Virus record (IMG/VR): IMGVR_UViG_3300023179_000434
Span: 1 to 27,088 of that record
DNA from: a virus
Direction: 5' to 3' (one strand)
DNA: 27,088 nt
Shown here: piece after piece, positions 1-6,714 of the stretch
Layout of the letters: every line of letters begins with the position of its first letter
Position numbering within the stretch: the first letter of the stretch is position 1
Translations under genes and position numbers: made by a program
The notes under the pieces: generated by a model
Database searches by the model: none
What the model saw: only the letters and a program-made list of their open reading frames with translations
What the model was told of the DNA's origin: nothing

Positions 1-182
1 ACCGGTGCTGTTTTTCTAATTCTATTAGCTGGACAATCACCTGCAGCGTTATGGTCATCAGCAGCCTTAGAAAGGGCTCTTGCATCAGAGGGTGAATGGC
101 CTCTAATGGTTTCTTTGGTAATCATAGATTGGCTATATGCTTCAAATATCTTTAGAGTTTCTTTGCTGGTGCCTTTTGTCAT
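1..182 (-). CDS. Unknown phage protein, N-terminal part (runs off left edge)
   Basis: An open frame starts at the ATG at 182 and continues to the window edge without a stop (60 codons visible). In-frame TAG lies 18 codons upstream of this ATG with no other ATG between, so the start is well defined. The visible part is hydrophilic and probably helical, beginning MTKGTSKETLKIFEAYSQ, with no signal peptide or membrane segment. I do not recognise the family. A good sigma70-like promoter lies upstream at 251-278 on the same strand, leaving a leader of about 60 nt, which supports a real gene. The C-terminus is outside the window. Confidence 0.6.
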   Translation of the reverse strand, partial: MTKGTSKETLKIFEAYSQSMITKETIRGHSPSDARALSKAADDHNAAGDCPANRIRKTAP

Positions 183-212
183 ATTTTTACTTAGGGATTT
201 AATGCAACCTAA

Positions 213-292
213 AGCAGCTCTATGCTTTATATCCTAGCGACTTCGTCTATATTATAAATGTTTTGTTTATAAAATCAAGGCTTAGAGCTGCT
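213..292. repeat. Inverted repeat around a minus-strand promoter
   Basis: AGCAGCTCTA (213-222) and TAGAGCTGCT (283-292) are perfect 10-bp inverted copies; allowing one mismatch the match extends by GC. A second, inner dyad TTATAAA/TTTATAA lies at 252-258 and 266-272. The intergenic stretch 183-304 holds these dyads and the promoter at 251-278, and no gene. The repeat may be an operator or, for a transcript reading through from the 305-520 gene, a long stem-loop. Function is inferred only from position. Confidence 0.45.
251..278 (-). promoter_or_regulatory. Sigma70-like promoter for the leftmost gene
   Basis: On the minus strand TTGATT (278-273), a 16-bp spacer and TATAAT (256-251) form a near-consensus promoter. 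Transcription would begin near 244 and read into the gene starting at 182. Confidence 0.6.
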
Positions 293-304
293 ATTTAATG
301 GATT

Positions 305-520
305 TTAGCGAAGGAGCTTCCAAAAAGTACTATCAATAATCTTTTGTTGCTCCTTATCTGTATATTCTCCATTACCAACTCTATGGGCATAACTCCAACT
401 ATCGGCATTTTGCACTAATTGCCTAATGCCTTCGTTGTTACCAGCAGTTACCAATAAGCTAATTTTATGCAGAAATGATTCATACATAACAATCTTATCT
501 CTTTGAGTAGGTTTCTTCAT
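305..520 (-). CDS. Small conserved-looking phage protein, function unknown
   Basis: A 71-aa acidic/basic mixed protein with no membrane segment. It begins MKKPTQRDKIVMYESFL and ends with an aromatic stretch FWKLLR. The core (NADSWSYAHRVGNG) looks like that of a small protein seen in several T4-like phages, but no function is known to me. It starts one base after the stop of the SprT-like gene, so the two are probably co-transcribed from the promoter region upstream of 1151. No Shine-Dalgarno sequence precedes the ATG; the upstream bases are TATAAT. Confidence 0.75.
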   Translation of the reverse strand: MKKPTQRDKIVMYESFLHKISLLVTAGNNEGIRQLVQNADSWSYAHRVGNGEYTDKEQQKIIDSTFWKLLR

Positions 521-521
521 A

Positions 522-1151
522 TTATATAGATGCTACAGAGAGATATTCATCGATAATTGCCTCCACCGCTTTACCTTTTTTAGATTCACCAGTGAGCTCC
601 ATTACCTTCTGTAAGCGGTCCAGATAATCAATGCTAATTGGGATAGTAATATACTTCTGTTCCTTAGCTTTACGATTAGCACCAAAGCTACGGAAGATAC
701 TAAAGACATCAGGAGCAAGGGTCAACTCATTAATAGCTTTCTTACTTTCATCGGCTAGACCGGTCTTAGCATAGCCATATCGTCCCATTTTCTCACAAGT
801 AAGACCAAAGCGCTTTGCAGCTTCGGCAAATGTCTTTTTATGGTATTGGTTGGAAGTACAATCGTCAATACCATGCTGATGATTCCAAAGGTGACTACAT
901 TCATGTAACAATGTTTCTAAAATATCGTCATTAGATCTTTTAAAATATTCAGCACTGATATTAATTTCATGAAAAGATTTGTCAGATTTGTCTTTCCACG
1001 CATTTTGTGCAAACCAACCATATGCTTTTTTTCTGCCTACTGATTGAATAGTAATAACAGCATCCTTAAGTTCACCATTGGCGAAAACTTTATTAAAATG
1101 GTTATATGCATCTGTCAAGGCTGTATGTGCTTGTATAAATTCTTGAATCAT
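522..1151 (-). CDS. SprT-like zinc metalloprotease
   Basis: Predicted 209-aa SprT-family metallopeptidase. The zinc site is LLHECSHLWN, with H83 and H87 as ligands and E84 as the catalytic base in the HExxH motif. The SprT/Spartan family cleaves DNA-protein crosslinks in eukaryotes; the role of phage members is not established. The region after the catalytic domain (about residues 120-209) includes a basic helical segment ending in IDEYLSVASI, which could bind DNA or a partner. I place the start at the ATG at 1151 (MIQEFIQAHT). An upstream TTG at 1184 would put the start inside the 14-bp inverted repeat. It is divergent from the HNH gene and from the 1937 gene. Confidence 0.8.
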   Translation of the reverse strand: MIQEFIQAHTALTDAYNHFNKVFANGELKDAVITIQSVGRKKAYGWFAQNAWKDKSDKSFHEINISAEYFKRSNDDILETLLHECSHLWNHQHGIDDCTSNQYHKKTFAEAAKRFGLTCEKMGRYGYAKTGLADESKKAINELTLAPDVFSIFRSFGANRKAKEQKYITIPISIDYLDRLQKVMELTGESKKGKAVEAIIDEYLSVASI

Positions 1152-1174
1152 CACACAAAATATAATAGGTTTAA

Positions 1175-1890
1175 ATATAAGCAACTAAATAAATGTGCCA
1201 CCCTAAGTATTTCTATGGAATTCAAAACATGCTTTAAATGTAAAGACAGTAAAGAAATAATAAACTTTAACAAATGCAAGAGTAATAAAGATGGATTGCA
1301 AAGAAAATGCAAATCATGCGAAAAGAAAAATCATAATGAAAGATATAAAGATCTTGATAAAAGAACGGATAAAATAACTAGAGCATGCATTTATAATAAA
1401 CTCAAAAGGGATAATGAATCAGTGGACGACAGACGCATCAGGTTGGCTAAAGCTAAAAAATGGTATGAAGATAATAAAGAACAACAGAAAATATACAGGA
1501 AATGCTGGTACAAAGAAAATCACGACTATTATATTAAAAGATCAAAGGTACCTATTAATAAATTAATACAAAGATGCAGAACACAAACACGAAACGCATT
1601 TAAAAAGAAAAGTGGTAATGGGTATCTCAAAAAACATACTAAAGAATTATTAGGCGTTTCGTGTTGGGGTGAAGCTAAAACACATATGGAAAATTTATTC
1701 ACTGGTGGTATGTGTTGGGAAAACATGCATTTATGGCATATAGACCATATAAAACCCATACACTCCTTTGATCTAACTGACCCTATTCAATTTGAAACAT
1801 GCTTCAATATAAAAAATCTACAACCATTATGGATAGCTGATAATTTAAGCAAAGGATGCAAATACCCATATCATTATTAGTTGCTTATAT
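1175..1890. mobile_element. HNH gene cassette bounded by 14-bp inverted repeats
   Basis: ATATAAGCAACTAA (1175-1188) and TTAGTTGCTTATAT (1877-1890) are exact inverted copies. They bracket the HNH endonuclease gene almost perfectly; the gene's TAG stop at 1878-1880 lies within the right copy. They could be ends of an inserted cassette, or duplicated regulatory sequence of two divergent promoters separated by the insertion. No target-site duplication was found, and homing endonuclease genes do not normally carry terminal repeats, so mobility is an inference. Confidence 0.4.
1215..1880 (+). CDS. HNH endonuclease, probable free-standing homing endonuclease
   Basis: A 221-aa protein starting at the ATG at 1215 (MEFKTCFKCKDSKEI). 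The N-terminus has paired cysteines (CFKCK and CKSC) that look like a zinc finger. The middle is very Lys-rich and probably binds DNA. The C-terminal HNH domain contains WHIDHIKPIH and FNIKNLQPLW, the usual metal-binding His/Asp and Asn positions. This arrangement is typical of phage HNH homing enzymes. It lies between the divergent SprT-like and 1937 genes, in what would otherwise be their shared promoter region. The open frame extends further upstream to 1044, but that part is antisense to SprT and is not credible coding. Confidence 0.85.
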   Translation: MEFKTCFKCKDSKEIINFNKCKSNKDGLQRKCKSCEKKNHNERYKDLDKRTDKITRACIYNKLKRDNESVDDRRIRLAKAKKWYEDNKEQQKIYRKCWYKENHDYYIKRSKVPINKLIQRCRTQTRNAFKKKSGNGYLKKHTKELLGVSCWGEAKTHMENLFTGGMCWENMHLWHIDHIKPIHSFDLTDPIQFETCFNIKNLQPLWIADNLSKGCKYPYHY

Positions 1891-1908
1891 AAAGCATGCT
1901 ATTATAAT
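1881..1908 (+). promoter_or_regulatory. Promoter for the 1937 gene
   Basis: TTGCTT (1881-1886), a 16-bp spacer and TATAAT (1903-1908) form a sigma70-like promoter. It overlaps the right inverted repeat and contains the element AAAGCATGCTATTATAATA, related to the motif at 6691, 8718 and 20899. The leader to the ATG at 1937 would be about 22 nt and lacks a Shine-Dalgarno sequence. Confidence 0.55.
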
Positions 1909-1936
1909 AGAGTAGTTAATAAACACAAACACAGAA

Positions 1937-2365
1937 ATGCCTAAAGCTGCTACTCCATTCAAAGTTGATCTAGCTAAGATTAAAGCTAATCATCTCTTAG
2001 GTAAATTTCCATTTAAGATTCCTTGCTCAAGCTGTCAAAAGCCTTGTGGCAATACTTCTCTTGAAATTTTCAATACCCGTATCACTACCTATGGCAGTAT
2101 TGATAAGTTATATCAAAATTATGTTTGTACCAGCTGTCGTAAAATTAAAAAAATTGTTCCTATTCGTGAAGTAACTAAAGGACCTGAAACTAATGAAGCA
2201 GGTGTTGTTATCACCAAGGATGCCTTTGGTTGGATGCCTGATGGTAGACTTGATTATTGGTGGATGCATCCCTTGTTTAACTTACCTTCAGATCAGCGCG
2301 AAATGATCTTAACAGGTGACGGATATTGTACCTTCGTTCCAACCATCAAGAAAGTCGCGGCATGA
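1937..2365 (+). CDS. Zinc-ribbon-like phage protein, function unknown
   Basis: A 142-aa soluble protein. Two CxxC pairs (CSSCQKPC near residue 30 and CTSCRK near residue 64) suggest a zinc ribbon holding the N-terminal half together. The C-terminal half contains an aromatic segment (DYWWMHPLFNL). I do not recognise a catalytic motif. It is the first gene of a run of overlapping short genes and is preceded by the promoter at 1881-1908. Its TGA stop overlaps the next ATG (ATGA), suggesting translational coupling. Confidence 0.8.
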   Translation: MPKAATPFKVDLAKIKANHLLGKFPFKIPCSSCQKPCGNTSLEIFNTRITTYGSIDKLYQNYVCTSCRKIKKIVPIREVTKGPETNEAGVVITKDAFGWMPDGRLDYWWMHPLFNLPSDQREMILTGDGYCTFVPTIKKVAA

Positions 2366-2598
2366 TCAATACTCGAAAAGGCTGGCGATCTTTTAAATGT
2401 CCTGAATGCGGCAACCAATGGGAATGGCCTTCACGAGATAGGTTTTCACCCAGCGGGGAAGATTGTCTACAATGTGGTGAATGGGTATTCCCTTTTGCAA
2501 ATCGAGAAGACGAAGCACTTGAAACAGATGATTACGGAAATCTTAGAATTGCCTGGAATACTACACCCGAAGATTTAAATGAGAATAAGAAAATATAG
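2362..2598 (+). CDS. Small zinc-ribbon protein, function unknown
   Basis: A 78-aa protein with the start chosen at the ATG at 2362, which overlaps the preceding stop as ATGA; a start at 2326 would overlap the previous gene by 40 nt. The pairs KCPECG and CLQCGEW form a likely two-Cys/two-Cys zinc ribbon in the first 45 residues. The C-terminus is acidic. Small ribbons of this type occur in many phages and may bind nucleic acid or a host protein, but nothing here fixes the role. Confidence 0.75.
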   Translation: MINTRKGWRSFKCPECGNQWEWPSRDRFSPSGEDCLQCGEWVFPFANREDEALETDDYGNLRIAWNTTPEDLNENKKI

Positions 2599-2956
2599 AG
2601 TTTGGGATCGCAAAGCAAAGCAACTTATTTATCCAGATGTATTGGCTTTTGTATCTGCGGATTTTGACGGCCACATAGAAGATTATCTGGTTGTAACATG
2701 TGACGATGATGATGTAACGGAATTTATAGGACTTCACGACAAGGACGGCCGCGAAATCTTTGAAGGTGACATTATAAAAATAGATGCTGATAATGAAAAT
2801 CCCGGCGTTATTAAGTGGTCAAAGAACGGCTGCTATCTTCTTATAAAGAAACTAACGAACAGTAAAGAAAGCACCCCTAAGCAGGTAAATAAAGGCAGTA
2901 CAAAGTTCTGGACTGTCATTGGAAATATCTTTGAAACACCTGAATTCTTAGAATGA
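2579..2956 (+). CDS. YopX family protein
   Basis: A 125-aa protein matching the YopX domain pattern found in phages of many hosts. It starts with RKYRVWDRKAKQ, has the central signature IGLHDKDGREIFEGDI, and ends with VIGNIFETPEFLE. The family forms small beta-rich oligomers of unknown function. The start at 2579 overlaps the previous gene by 20 nt, and its own stop overlaps the next ATG by 4 nt, so it is embedded in a tightly coupled operon. Confidence 0.85.
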   Translation: MRIRKYRVWDRKAKQLIYPDVLAFVSADFDGHIEDYLVVTCDDDDVTEFIGLHDKDGREIFEGDIIKIDADNENPGVIKWSKNGCYLLIKKLTNSKESTPKQVNKGSTKFWTVIGNIFETPEFLE

Positions 2957-3183
2957 ACTGGATTACCAACCACCCAAAGCCGCTTAAAGGTATGTGGCCG
3001 CGACGAGTTGGCTGTGAGTATATTGAGGGTGACCCCAAAAGCACAGCTACATATAGTACCGAAGAGCTAAAAGTAAAGGGATACATAGGTGTATATGTGG
3101 ATATGCCTATTGAGGAGTATAAAGAACTACACGTAGTCAGAAATCCTAGAGATCTTGAACTTTACTATGAGTATAATAAGTGA
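2953..3183 (+). CDS. Unknown 76-aa phage protein
   Basis: A soluble protein beginning MNWITNHPKPLKGMWPRR, with an ATGA overlap to the YopX-like gene upstream. It has no cysteine motif, membrane segment or other recognised feature; it is rich in Tyr and charged residues. It closes the first operon: the next gene, at 3226, has its own promoter. Probably a real gene because of the tight coupling; function unknown. Confidence 0.7.
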   Translation: MNWITNHPKPLKGMWPRRVGCEYIEGDPKSTATYSTEELKVKGYIGVYVDMPIEEYKELHVVRNPRDLELYYEYNK

Positions 3184-3191
3184 CAAACCTG

Positions 3192-3220
3192 TTGATTAGA
3201 GGACTCTTATAAATTATAAT
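3192..3220 (+). promoter_or_regulatory. Near-consensus promoter directly before the 3226 gene
   Basis: TTGATT (3192-3197), a 17-bp spacer and TATAAT (3215-3220). The hexamer ends 5 nt before the ATG at 3226, so a normal start point would fall on or beside the start codon and the transcript would be almost leaderless. An overlapping TATAAAT at 3208-3214 also resembles a T4-type late promoter. Confidence 0.6.
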
Positions 3221-3225
3221 ATGTT

Positions 3226-3447
3226 ATGATTAAGTTTGCCATTAAAGTCACCACCGAAACTGACACTATTCTCCAAAGCAGAATTCAAGAAGCTCCAAGC
3301 GAAGAGATATTCAAAGCCTTTATCGATGGCTTATATAAAAATATAGGATCTGGTAATTTCCTCTTAGAAGATAGTGACAATGACCTTATAATCATCCCCC
3401 AACACGTAATCAGCAGATCTATAGTACAAATAATTAAAGTAAACTAA
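3226..3447 (+). CDS. Unknown 73-aa phage protein
   Basis: Begins MIKFAIKVTTETDTILQS. The pattern of beta-forming segments at both ends (FAIKVTT, IVQIIKV) around a helix suggests a small alpha/beta fold. No motif is recognised. It is the first gene after the promoter at 3192-3220 and is followed one base later by the next gene. Confidence 0.7.
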   Translation: MIKFAIKVTTETDTILQSRIQEAPSEEIFKAFIDGLYKNIGSGNFLLEDSDNDLIIIPQHVISRSIVQIIKVN

Positions 3448-3448
3448 T

Positions 3449-3829
3449 ATGGCAAAGCCAAAATCCGACAAAATATATAAAGTAACATGTGTGGCTACAG
3501 GTAAAGTAGCAACCGTACGCCCTGAAGTATGGAAAAAACGTGTAGAGAGATACCAGACAGATCCGGGTACACTTATAAGAAATTATCTTTGCAGAGATGC
3601 TATAAGATCAATTAAATCTGGTGGAGATCCAAAAGAAAATTTAAAAAACCTTTGTGCTGCTTCAAACCAGCCCGAAGTTAATATCAATGACCAATTATGG
3701 GATAAATATATGAACGGAACATGGTTCGACGAAGATGTAGAACAAATAAAAAAAGAACCGAACGAATTTCCATATACAGTAGCAGAATTTGAAGTAGTTA
3801 ATGCTGACATAAAATATACCACTAAATAA
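3449..3829 (+). CDS. Unknown 126-aa phage protein
   Basis: A basic N-terminal half (KSDKIYKVTCVATGKVATV, with repeated Lys/Arg) is followed by an acidic C-terminal half, with no membrane segment. The N-terminal segment could contact nucleic acid, but this is only a charge-based guess. The gene follows the 3226 gene by one base and precedes the 3831 gene by one base, so it belongs to the same small operon (3226-4082). Confidence 0.75.
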   Translation: MAKPKSDKIYKVTCVATGKVATVRPEVWKKRVERYQTDPGTLIRNYLCRDAIRSIKSGGDPKENLKNLCAASNQPEVNINDQLWDKYMNGTWFDEDVEQIKKEPNEFPYTVAEFEVVNADIKYTTK

Positions 3830-3830
3830 T

Positions 3831-4082
3831 ATGGCACCAGAAATTTTAGACTTAGAAAAGAAAATAGCTGCCTTTGAAACTGCTAAAGAAAAGCTAGAAG
3901 GATATATTCATGATATAATTCCTTTACCAACTGTAAATTGGACCAAAAAAGAATTTATTCAACTTCAGCGCACAGCTATTAATGAATTGTTTGATAATGT
4001 TATATTCAGTGCCATGGCACTTGAACGTATTAATGTGCTTCCAGTAGAACTCTCAGAAAAAATAGCATTACTCACAAAATAA
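3831..4082 (+). CDS. Unknown 83-aa helical protein
   Basis: Almost entirely predicted helix, beginning MAPEILDLEKKIAAFETAKE, with heptad-like spacing of hydrophobic residues in the first 30 residues that suggests a coiled coil. No cysteine motif or catalytic residues are seen. It is the last gene of the 3226-4082 operon. Function unknown. Confidence 0.7.
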   Translation: MAPEILDLEKKIAAFETAKEKLEGYIHDIIPLPTVNWTKKEFIQLQRTAINELFDNVIFSAMALERINVLPVELSEKIALLTK

Positions 4083-4111
4083 GTTGATTCAATAGGCATT
4101 ATCATTGATCT

Positions 4112-4117
4112 TATAAT
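4112..4117 (+). promoter_or_regulatory. Candidate -10 element before the 4143 gene
   Basis: A perfect TATAAT in the 60-nt gap after 4082. There is a TTGATT at 4084-4089, but the 22-nt spacing is too long for a standard promoter. A weak AGGA at 4128-4131 lies about 11 nt before the ATG at 4143. Confidence 0.4.
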
Positions 4118-4142
4118 CTTCCTAAACAGGAACTAAACACAT

Positions 4143-4355
4143 ATGAGAAAACAAATAGACCGCAGTTGGTATAATAACAAGAACGTCCGCCCTAAAACCT
4201 TCAACGTTACAGTTGAACGTACGTCTACGGGTGGTTATCGCATTGTTGAAGGTACAATCGTTAACGAAATTAATCAGCATACCACAAAGTTGCAACGTGT
4301 AGATGCACGCGACCTTGTATCTGATATTAATCAAAAGGGCATCTTTGCTCTTTAA
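4143..4355 (+). CDS. Unknown 70-aa basic phage protein
   Basis: Begins MRKQIDRSWYNNKNVRPKTF and contains a beta-rich middle (TFNVTVERTSTGGYRIVEGT). It is a monocistronic unit: a TATAAT precedes it and a strong terminator follows at 4374. The antisense frame is also open but has no independent support. Function unknown. Confidence 0.75.
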   Translation: MRKQIDRSWYNNKNVRPKTFNVTVERTSTGGYRIVEGTIVNEINQHTTKLQRVDARDLVSDINQKGIFAL

Positions 4356-4373
4356 TAGATTAAACGACTAATT

Positions 4374-4406
4374 AAAAGGCTAGGGATAAAATCCCTAGCC
4401 TTTTTT
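4374..4406 (+). terminator. Rho-independent terminator
   Basis: AAAAGGCTAGGGAT (4374-4387) and ATCCCTAGCCTTTT (4391-4404) form a 14-bp perfect stem with a 3-nt AAA loop, followed by more T residues. The A-run on the left arm means it could work in both directions. It separates the 4143 gene from the following unit. Confidence 0.9.
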
Positions 4407-4432
4407 ATTGCATTGGAATATAAGTAATGTAA

Positions 4433-4507
4433 ATGGATTTCTATACCTATTGTCTAATATCTGAAGCAAATTTACCCAAGCCATTCAAGGCAAAGACATG
4501 GTATTAA
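4433..4507 (+). CDS. Possible 24-aa leader peptide
   Basis: A short frame MDFYTYCLISEANLPKPF and six further residues runs from the ATG at 4433 to the TAA at 4505-4507. It overlaps the start of the 177-aa gene at 4498. It lies in the otherwise empty 4407-4497 gap, with TATAAG at 4420-4425 upstream. It may be a coupled upstream peptide or chance. Confidence 0.2.
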   Translation: MDFYTYCLISEANLPKPFKAKTWY

Positions 4508-5031
4508 GGGTTTTCAAAAATAAAACAGATACAAAAAAGGCACATAAGAATAATATACCAGAGCTATACGACTTTGGTACCACATGTCCTGAAGGTTATG
4601 AAGACATTGGTGATATGGTATTTAAACCACTTTCTGAAAAACGAAATGGTATTAGCATCTATTCAGCTTTAGTATTTCGACCATCCAAATCTCAAAATTC
4701 TGCCAACAAAGTAGAATTATTTCATTTAGCCAGAGACCGTCACGAAACGCGTCAGTATAAAGAAGGCAATCACTTACCAGAAATCCATGATGCAAGATAT
4801 AAGAAAGATTTCTTTAATGCTACAGTAGACAAGACAGTAGAGACACTTCTTAAAGCAAACACAGATACTATACTTTATATCAGTTCAAAGTCACCCTTTA
4901 ATACAACTGTTATTGAAGCAGCTAAAAGAGCCAATCCCAATATAAAAGCCACTAATAGTATAGATAGTATTATCTTAAAACATCCTTACAGTGAAATAAT
5001 AAAATTGGTTGATAATAATCCCCAAATGTAG
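4498..5031 (+). CDS. Unknown 177-aa phage protein
   Basis: A soluble protein beginning MVLRVFKNKTDTKKAHKN. It has a mixed alpha/beta pattern with a segment DTILYISSKSPFNTTVIEA that looks like a strand-loop-helix unit of a Rossmann-like fold, but no glycine-rich nucleotide loop is present. I do not recognise a family. It sits alone between the terminator at 4374 and the leader of the kinase/phosphatase gene. Confidence 0.75.
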   Translation: MVLRVFKNKTDTKKAHKNNIPELYDFGTTCPEGYEDIGDMVFKPLSEKRNGISIYSALVFRPSKSQNSANKVELFHLARDRHETRQYKEGNHLPEIHDARYKKDFFNATVDKTVETLLKANTDTILYISSKSPFNTTVIEAAKRANPNIKATNSIDSIILKHPYSEIIKLVDNNPQM

Positions 5032-5037
5032 TTATAA

Positions 5038-5109
5038 ACTGGGTTGTAGGAATTAAGCTGCCCGTTATTAAATAAGTGTTGAGTTAGTATTTAACCCGCA
5101 GTAAACTGC
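5038..5109 (+). promoter_or_regulatory. Inverted repeats in leader of the kinase/phosphatase gene
   Basis: The 81-nt gap before 5113 contains a long-range pairing ACTGGGTT (5038-5045) with AACCCGCAGT (5093-5102, one extra base) and a compact hairpin GCAGT-AA-ACTGC (5098-5109) ending three bases before the ATG. The two pairings are mutually exclusive at 5098-5102, which could form a switch near the start codon. No Shine-Dalgarno is visible. Function inferred from position only. Confidence 0.3.
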
Positions 5110-5112
5110 TAC

Positions 5113-6021
5113 ATGTTAAAACAGAAAATTATTCTTACTAAAGGTTTGCCAGGTTCTGGAAAATCCACATGGGCAAAGGACTTCGTGGCTAAATCTAATG
5201 GAAAAGCTAAGCGTGTCAATAAAGACGATCTTAGAGCTATGATAGATAATAGTGTTTACTCCAAGACTAATGAGAAAATGATCTTAGATGTAAGAGACAC
5301 TCTCGTTGATTTGTTCCTTACTAAAGGCATAGAAACGATCATCATTGATGATACTAATTTTGAACCTAAGCATTTTGAACGAATGATAGAAATTAAAGAG
5401 CAGCAGAGATATAAATACAGTGGTGAAAAGTATCTTACAACAGATATCACTCTTGAATATAAAGACTTCCTTGGCGTGCCTTTAGAAGAATGTATCCAAC
5501 GCGATGCCAAAAGGGCTAACCCTGTAGGCGAAAAAGTAATCAGAGATATGTACAATCGTTATATTGCTCCTACCATTCCGCGAAATATCGGAAGCAATAA
5601 AAAAGGCAATACTATCATTGTTGATGTAGATGGCACCATTGCTCATAATAATGGCCATCGTGGCTGGTTTGAATGGTCTAAAGTAGGAGACGATGAACCT
5701 ATTATTCCTGTTATCAATCTTGTTCAAATGTATTCCGATAATGGCTATCGTGTAATTGCAGTCTCTGCCAGAGAAGGTACTGCTGAATGCAGAGAGCTTA
5801 CAAAACAATGGCTGTGGAAATATAATGTTCCATTTGATGAGTTGTATATGAGACCGGAAAAGGATTTTCGTAAAGATGACATCATCAAAGAGGAAATTTA
5901 TAACACATACATCAAAGGCAAATATGATATAGAAGCTGTCATTGACGATCGTGATGGTCCTGTCTCTTTTTGGAGATCAGTAGGGCTTAGGTGTTACCAA
6001 GTCGCTCCCGGAAACTTCTGA
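5113..6021 (+). CDS. pseT: Polynucleotide 5'-kinase / 3'-phosphatase (T4 PseT-like)
   Basis: A 302-aa protein, the same length as T4 PseT (301 aa) and with the same two domains. The N-terminal kinase has the P-loop GLPGSGKST (11-19), a general-base Asp in VNKDDL (36-40) and the lid Arg cluster CIQRDAKR. The C-terminal HAD-type phosphatase has DVDGT (171-175) and a late acidic site AVIDDRDG. In T4 the enzyme repairs tRNA cut by the host anticodon nuclease: it removes the 2',3'-cyclic phosphate and phosphorylates the 5'-OH so that RNA ligase can seal. No RNA ligase gene is in this window. All key residues appear intact. Confidence 0.95.
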   Translation: MLKQKIILTKGLPGSGKSTWAKDFVAKSNGKAKRVNKDDLRAMIDNSVYSKTNEKMILDVRDTLVDLFLTKGIETIIIDDTNFEPKHFERMIEIKEQQRYKYSGEKYLTTDITLEYKDFLGVPLEECIQRDAKRANPVGEKVIRDMYNRYIAPTIPRNIGSNKKGNTIIVDVDGTIAHNNGHRGWFEWSKVGDDEPIIPVINLVQMYSDNGYRVIAVSAREGTAECRELTKQWLWKYNVPFDELYMRPEKDFRKDDIIKEEIYNTYIKGKYDIEAVIDDRDGPVSFWRSVGLRCYQVAPGNF

Positions 6022-6032
6022 TATAAAATACC

Positions 6033-6215
6033 ATGACAAATACAGAAACAAATCTTCTTAATAATGAAGAACATAGAGAAGCTATGCAATCAGATGTCAC
6101 TAACAAAACCAAAGAAATGTTAAAGATACATGGTGATGAATATCTTCGTAAATATGAAGTTATTGAAGAAGTAATGCAAAAGCTTACAGATAACGGCGTA
6201 CATGTTGTTTTATGA
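6033..6215 (+). CDS. Unknown 60-aa phage protein
   Basis: An acidic, helical small protein beginning MTNTETNLLNNEEHREAM. TATAAA (6022-6027) ends 5 nt before the ATG, the same geometry as several other starts here. No recognised motif. Confidence 0.6.
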   Translation: MTNTETNLLNNEEHREAMQSDVTNKTKEMLKIHGDEYLRKYEVIEEVMQKLTDNGVHVVL

Positions 6216-6292
6216 GGATTTCTGCCTACAGCTGTAAGAGGAACGGATAAAGAGATGCCCGTATACTTCCAAAATCTCTCATCATTTATTAA

Positions 6293-6505
6293 ATGGGAAC
6301 AAGGCAAAGCATATTAGAAAGTCAGATTGAAATGTCCTGCCAAAACCATGCATTAATGTTGGCTTTTATGAATCACTTCCGAACATTTAATATGCCAGAA
6401 AAACATACAAATACGGAAGTGATTCATGAATTAGCAGGATATGTACATCATGCGTATAATTGGTTTATGAACGATACACTGCCCCATACATTACCAAATA
6501 TATAG
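6293..6505 (+). CDS. Unknown 70-aa His-rich phage protein
   Basis: Begins MGTRQSILESQIEMSCQNH. It contains seven histidines spread over the chain (including YVHHAYNW), but no clear metal-binding motif. The 6216-6292 gap holds only short frames; one of 20 codons (6255-6317) overlaps the start and is not convincing. Function unknown. Confidence 0.55.
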   Translation: MGTRQSILESQIEMSCQNHALMLAFMNHFRTFNMPEKHTNTEVIHELAGYVHHAYNWFMNDTLPHTLPNI

Positions 6506-6518
6506 ACACATTTAAACA

Positions 6519-6689
6519 ATGAACCAAGAATCTAATACACAAACTATCGAAAGTCTTCAAACTGAAGTAAGATTTCTATATAATGCATTAATGAGAATTC
6601 AGCAAATAGCAGTGGGTGGAAGTTCCGAATATAACTTAGCAGCAGCTGCTTGTAGCGCTTGCTCATTATCTATTAAAATAAGTGACTAG
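6519..6689 (+). CDS. Unknown 56-aa phage protein
   Basis: A short gene from the ATG at 6519 to the TAG at 6687-6689. It begins MNQESNTQTIESLQTEVRFL, a helical amphipathic segment, and ends with an Ala/Cys/Ser-rich stretch. It fills the gap between the 6293 and 6715 genes and has codon use like its neighbours. No function recognised. Confidence 0.55.
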   Translation: MNQESNTQTIESLQTEVRFLYNALMRIQQIAVGGSSEYNLAAAACSACSLSIKISD

Positions 6690-6690
6690 C

Positions 6691-6710
6691 ATAAAGCCCT
6701 CTCTATATTA
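6691..6710 (+). promoter_or_regulatory. Recurrent phage promoter motif before the HNH-like gene
   Basis: ATAAAGCC (6691-6698), 5 nt, TATATTA (6704-6710), then the ATG at 6715. The flanking GACTAGCATAAAGCC is nearly the same as GACTAACATATAGCC before the 8743 gene, and the second half matches that before 20924. This is a repeated motif, probably a promoter giving a nearly leaderless transcript. Confidence 0.5.
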
Positions 6711-6714
6711 AGTA

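Noticed and set aside
1152-1184. TTG start for the SprT-like protein at 1184
   Set aside because: It would place coding sequence in the inverted repeat and promoter-like region; ATG at 1151 gives a typical N-terminus.
1044-1214. Upstream extension of the HNH reading frame to an ATG at 1044
   Set aside because: It is antisense to the well-supported SprT-like gene and the encoded segment does not resemble the HNH family; the ATG at 1215 gives the natural N-terminus.
5256-5808. Two long minus-strand frames opposite the kinase/phosphatase gene
   Set aside because: They are shadows of a gene with complete catalytic motifs; their products show no recognisable domain.
6255-6317. 20-codon frame between the 6033 and 6293 genes
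   Set aside because: Too short, no promoter or coupling, and overlaps the next gene's start; no evidence of coding.
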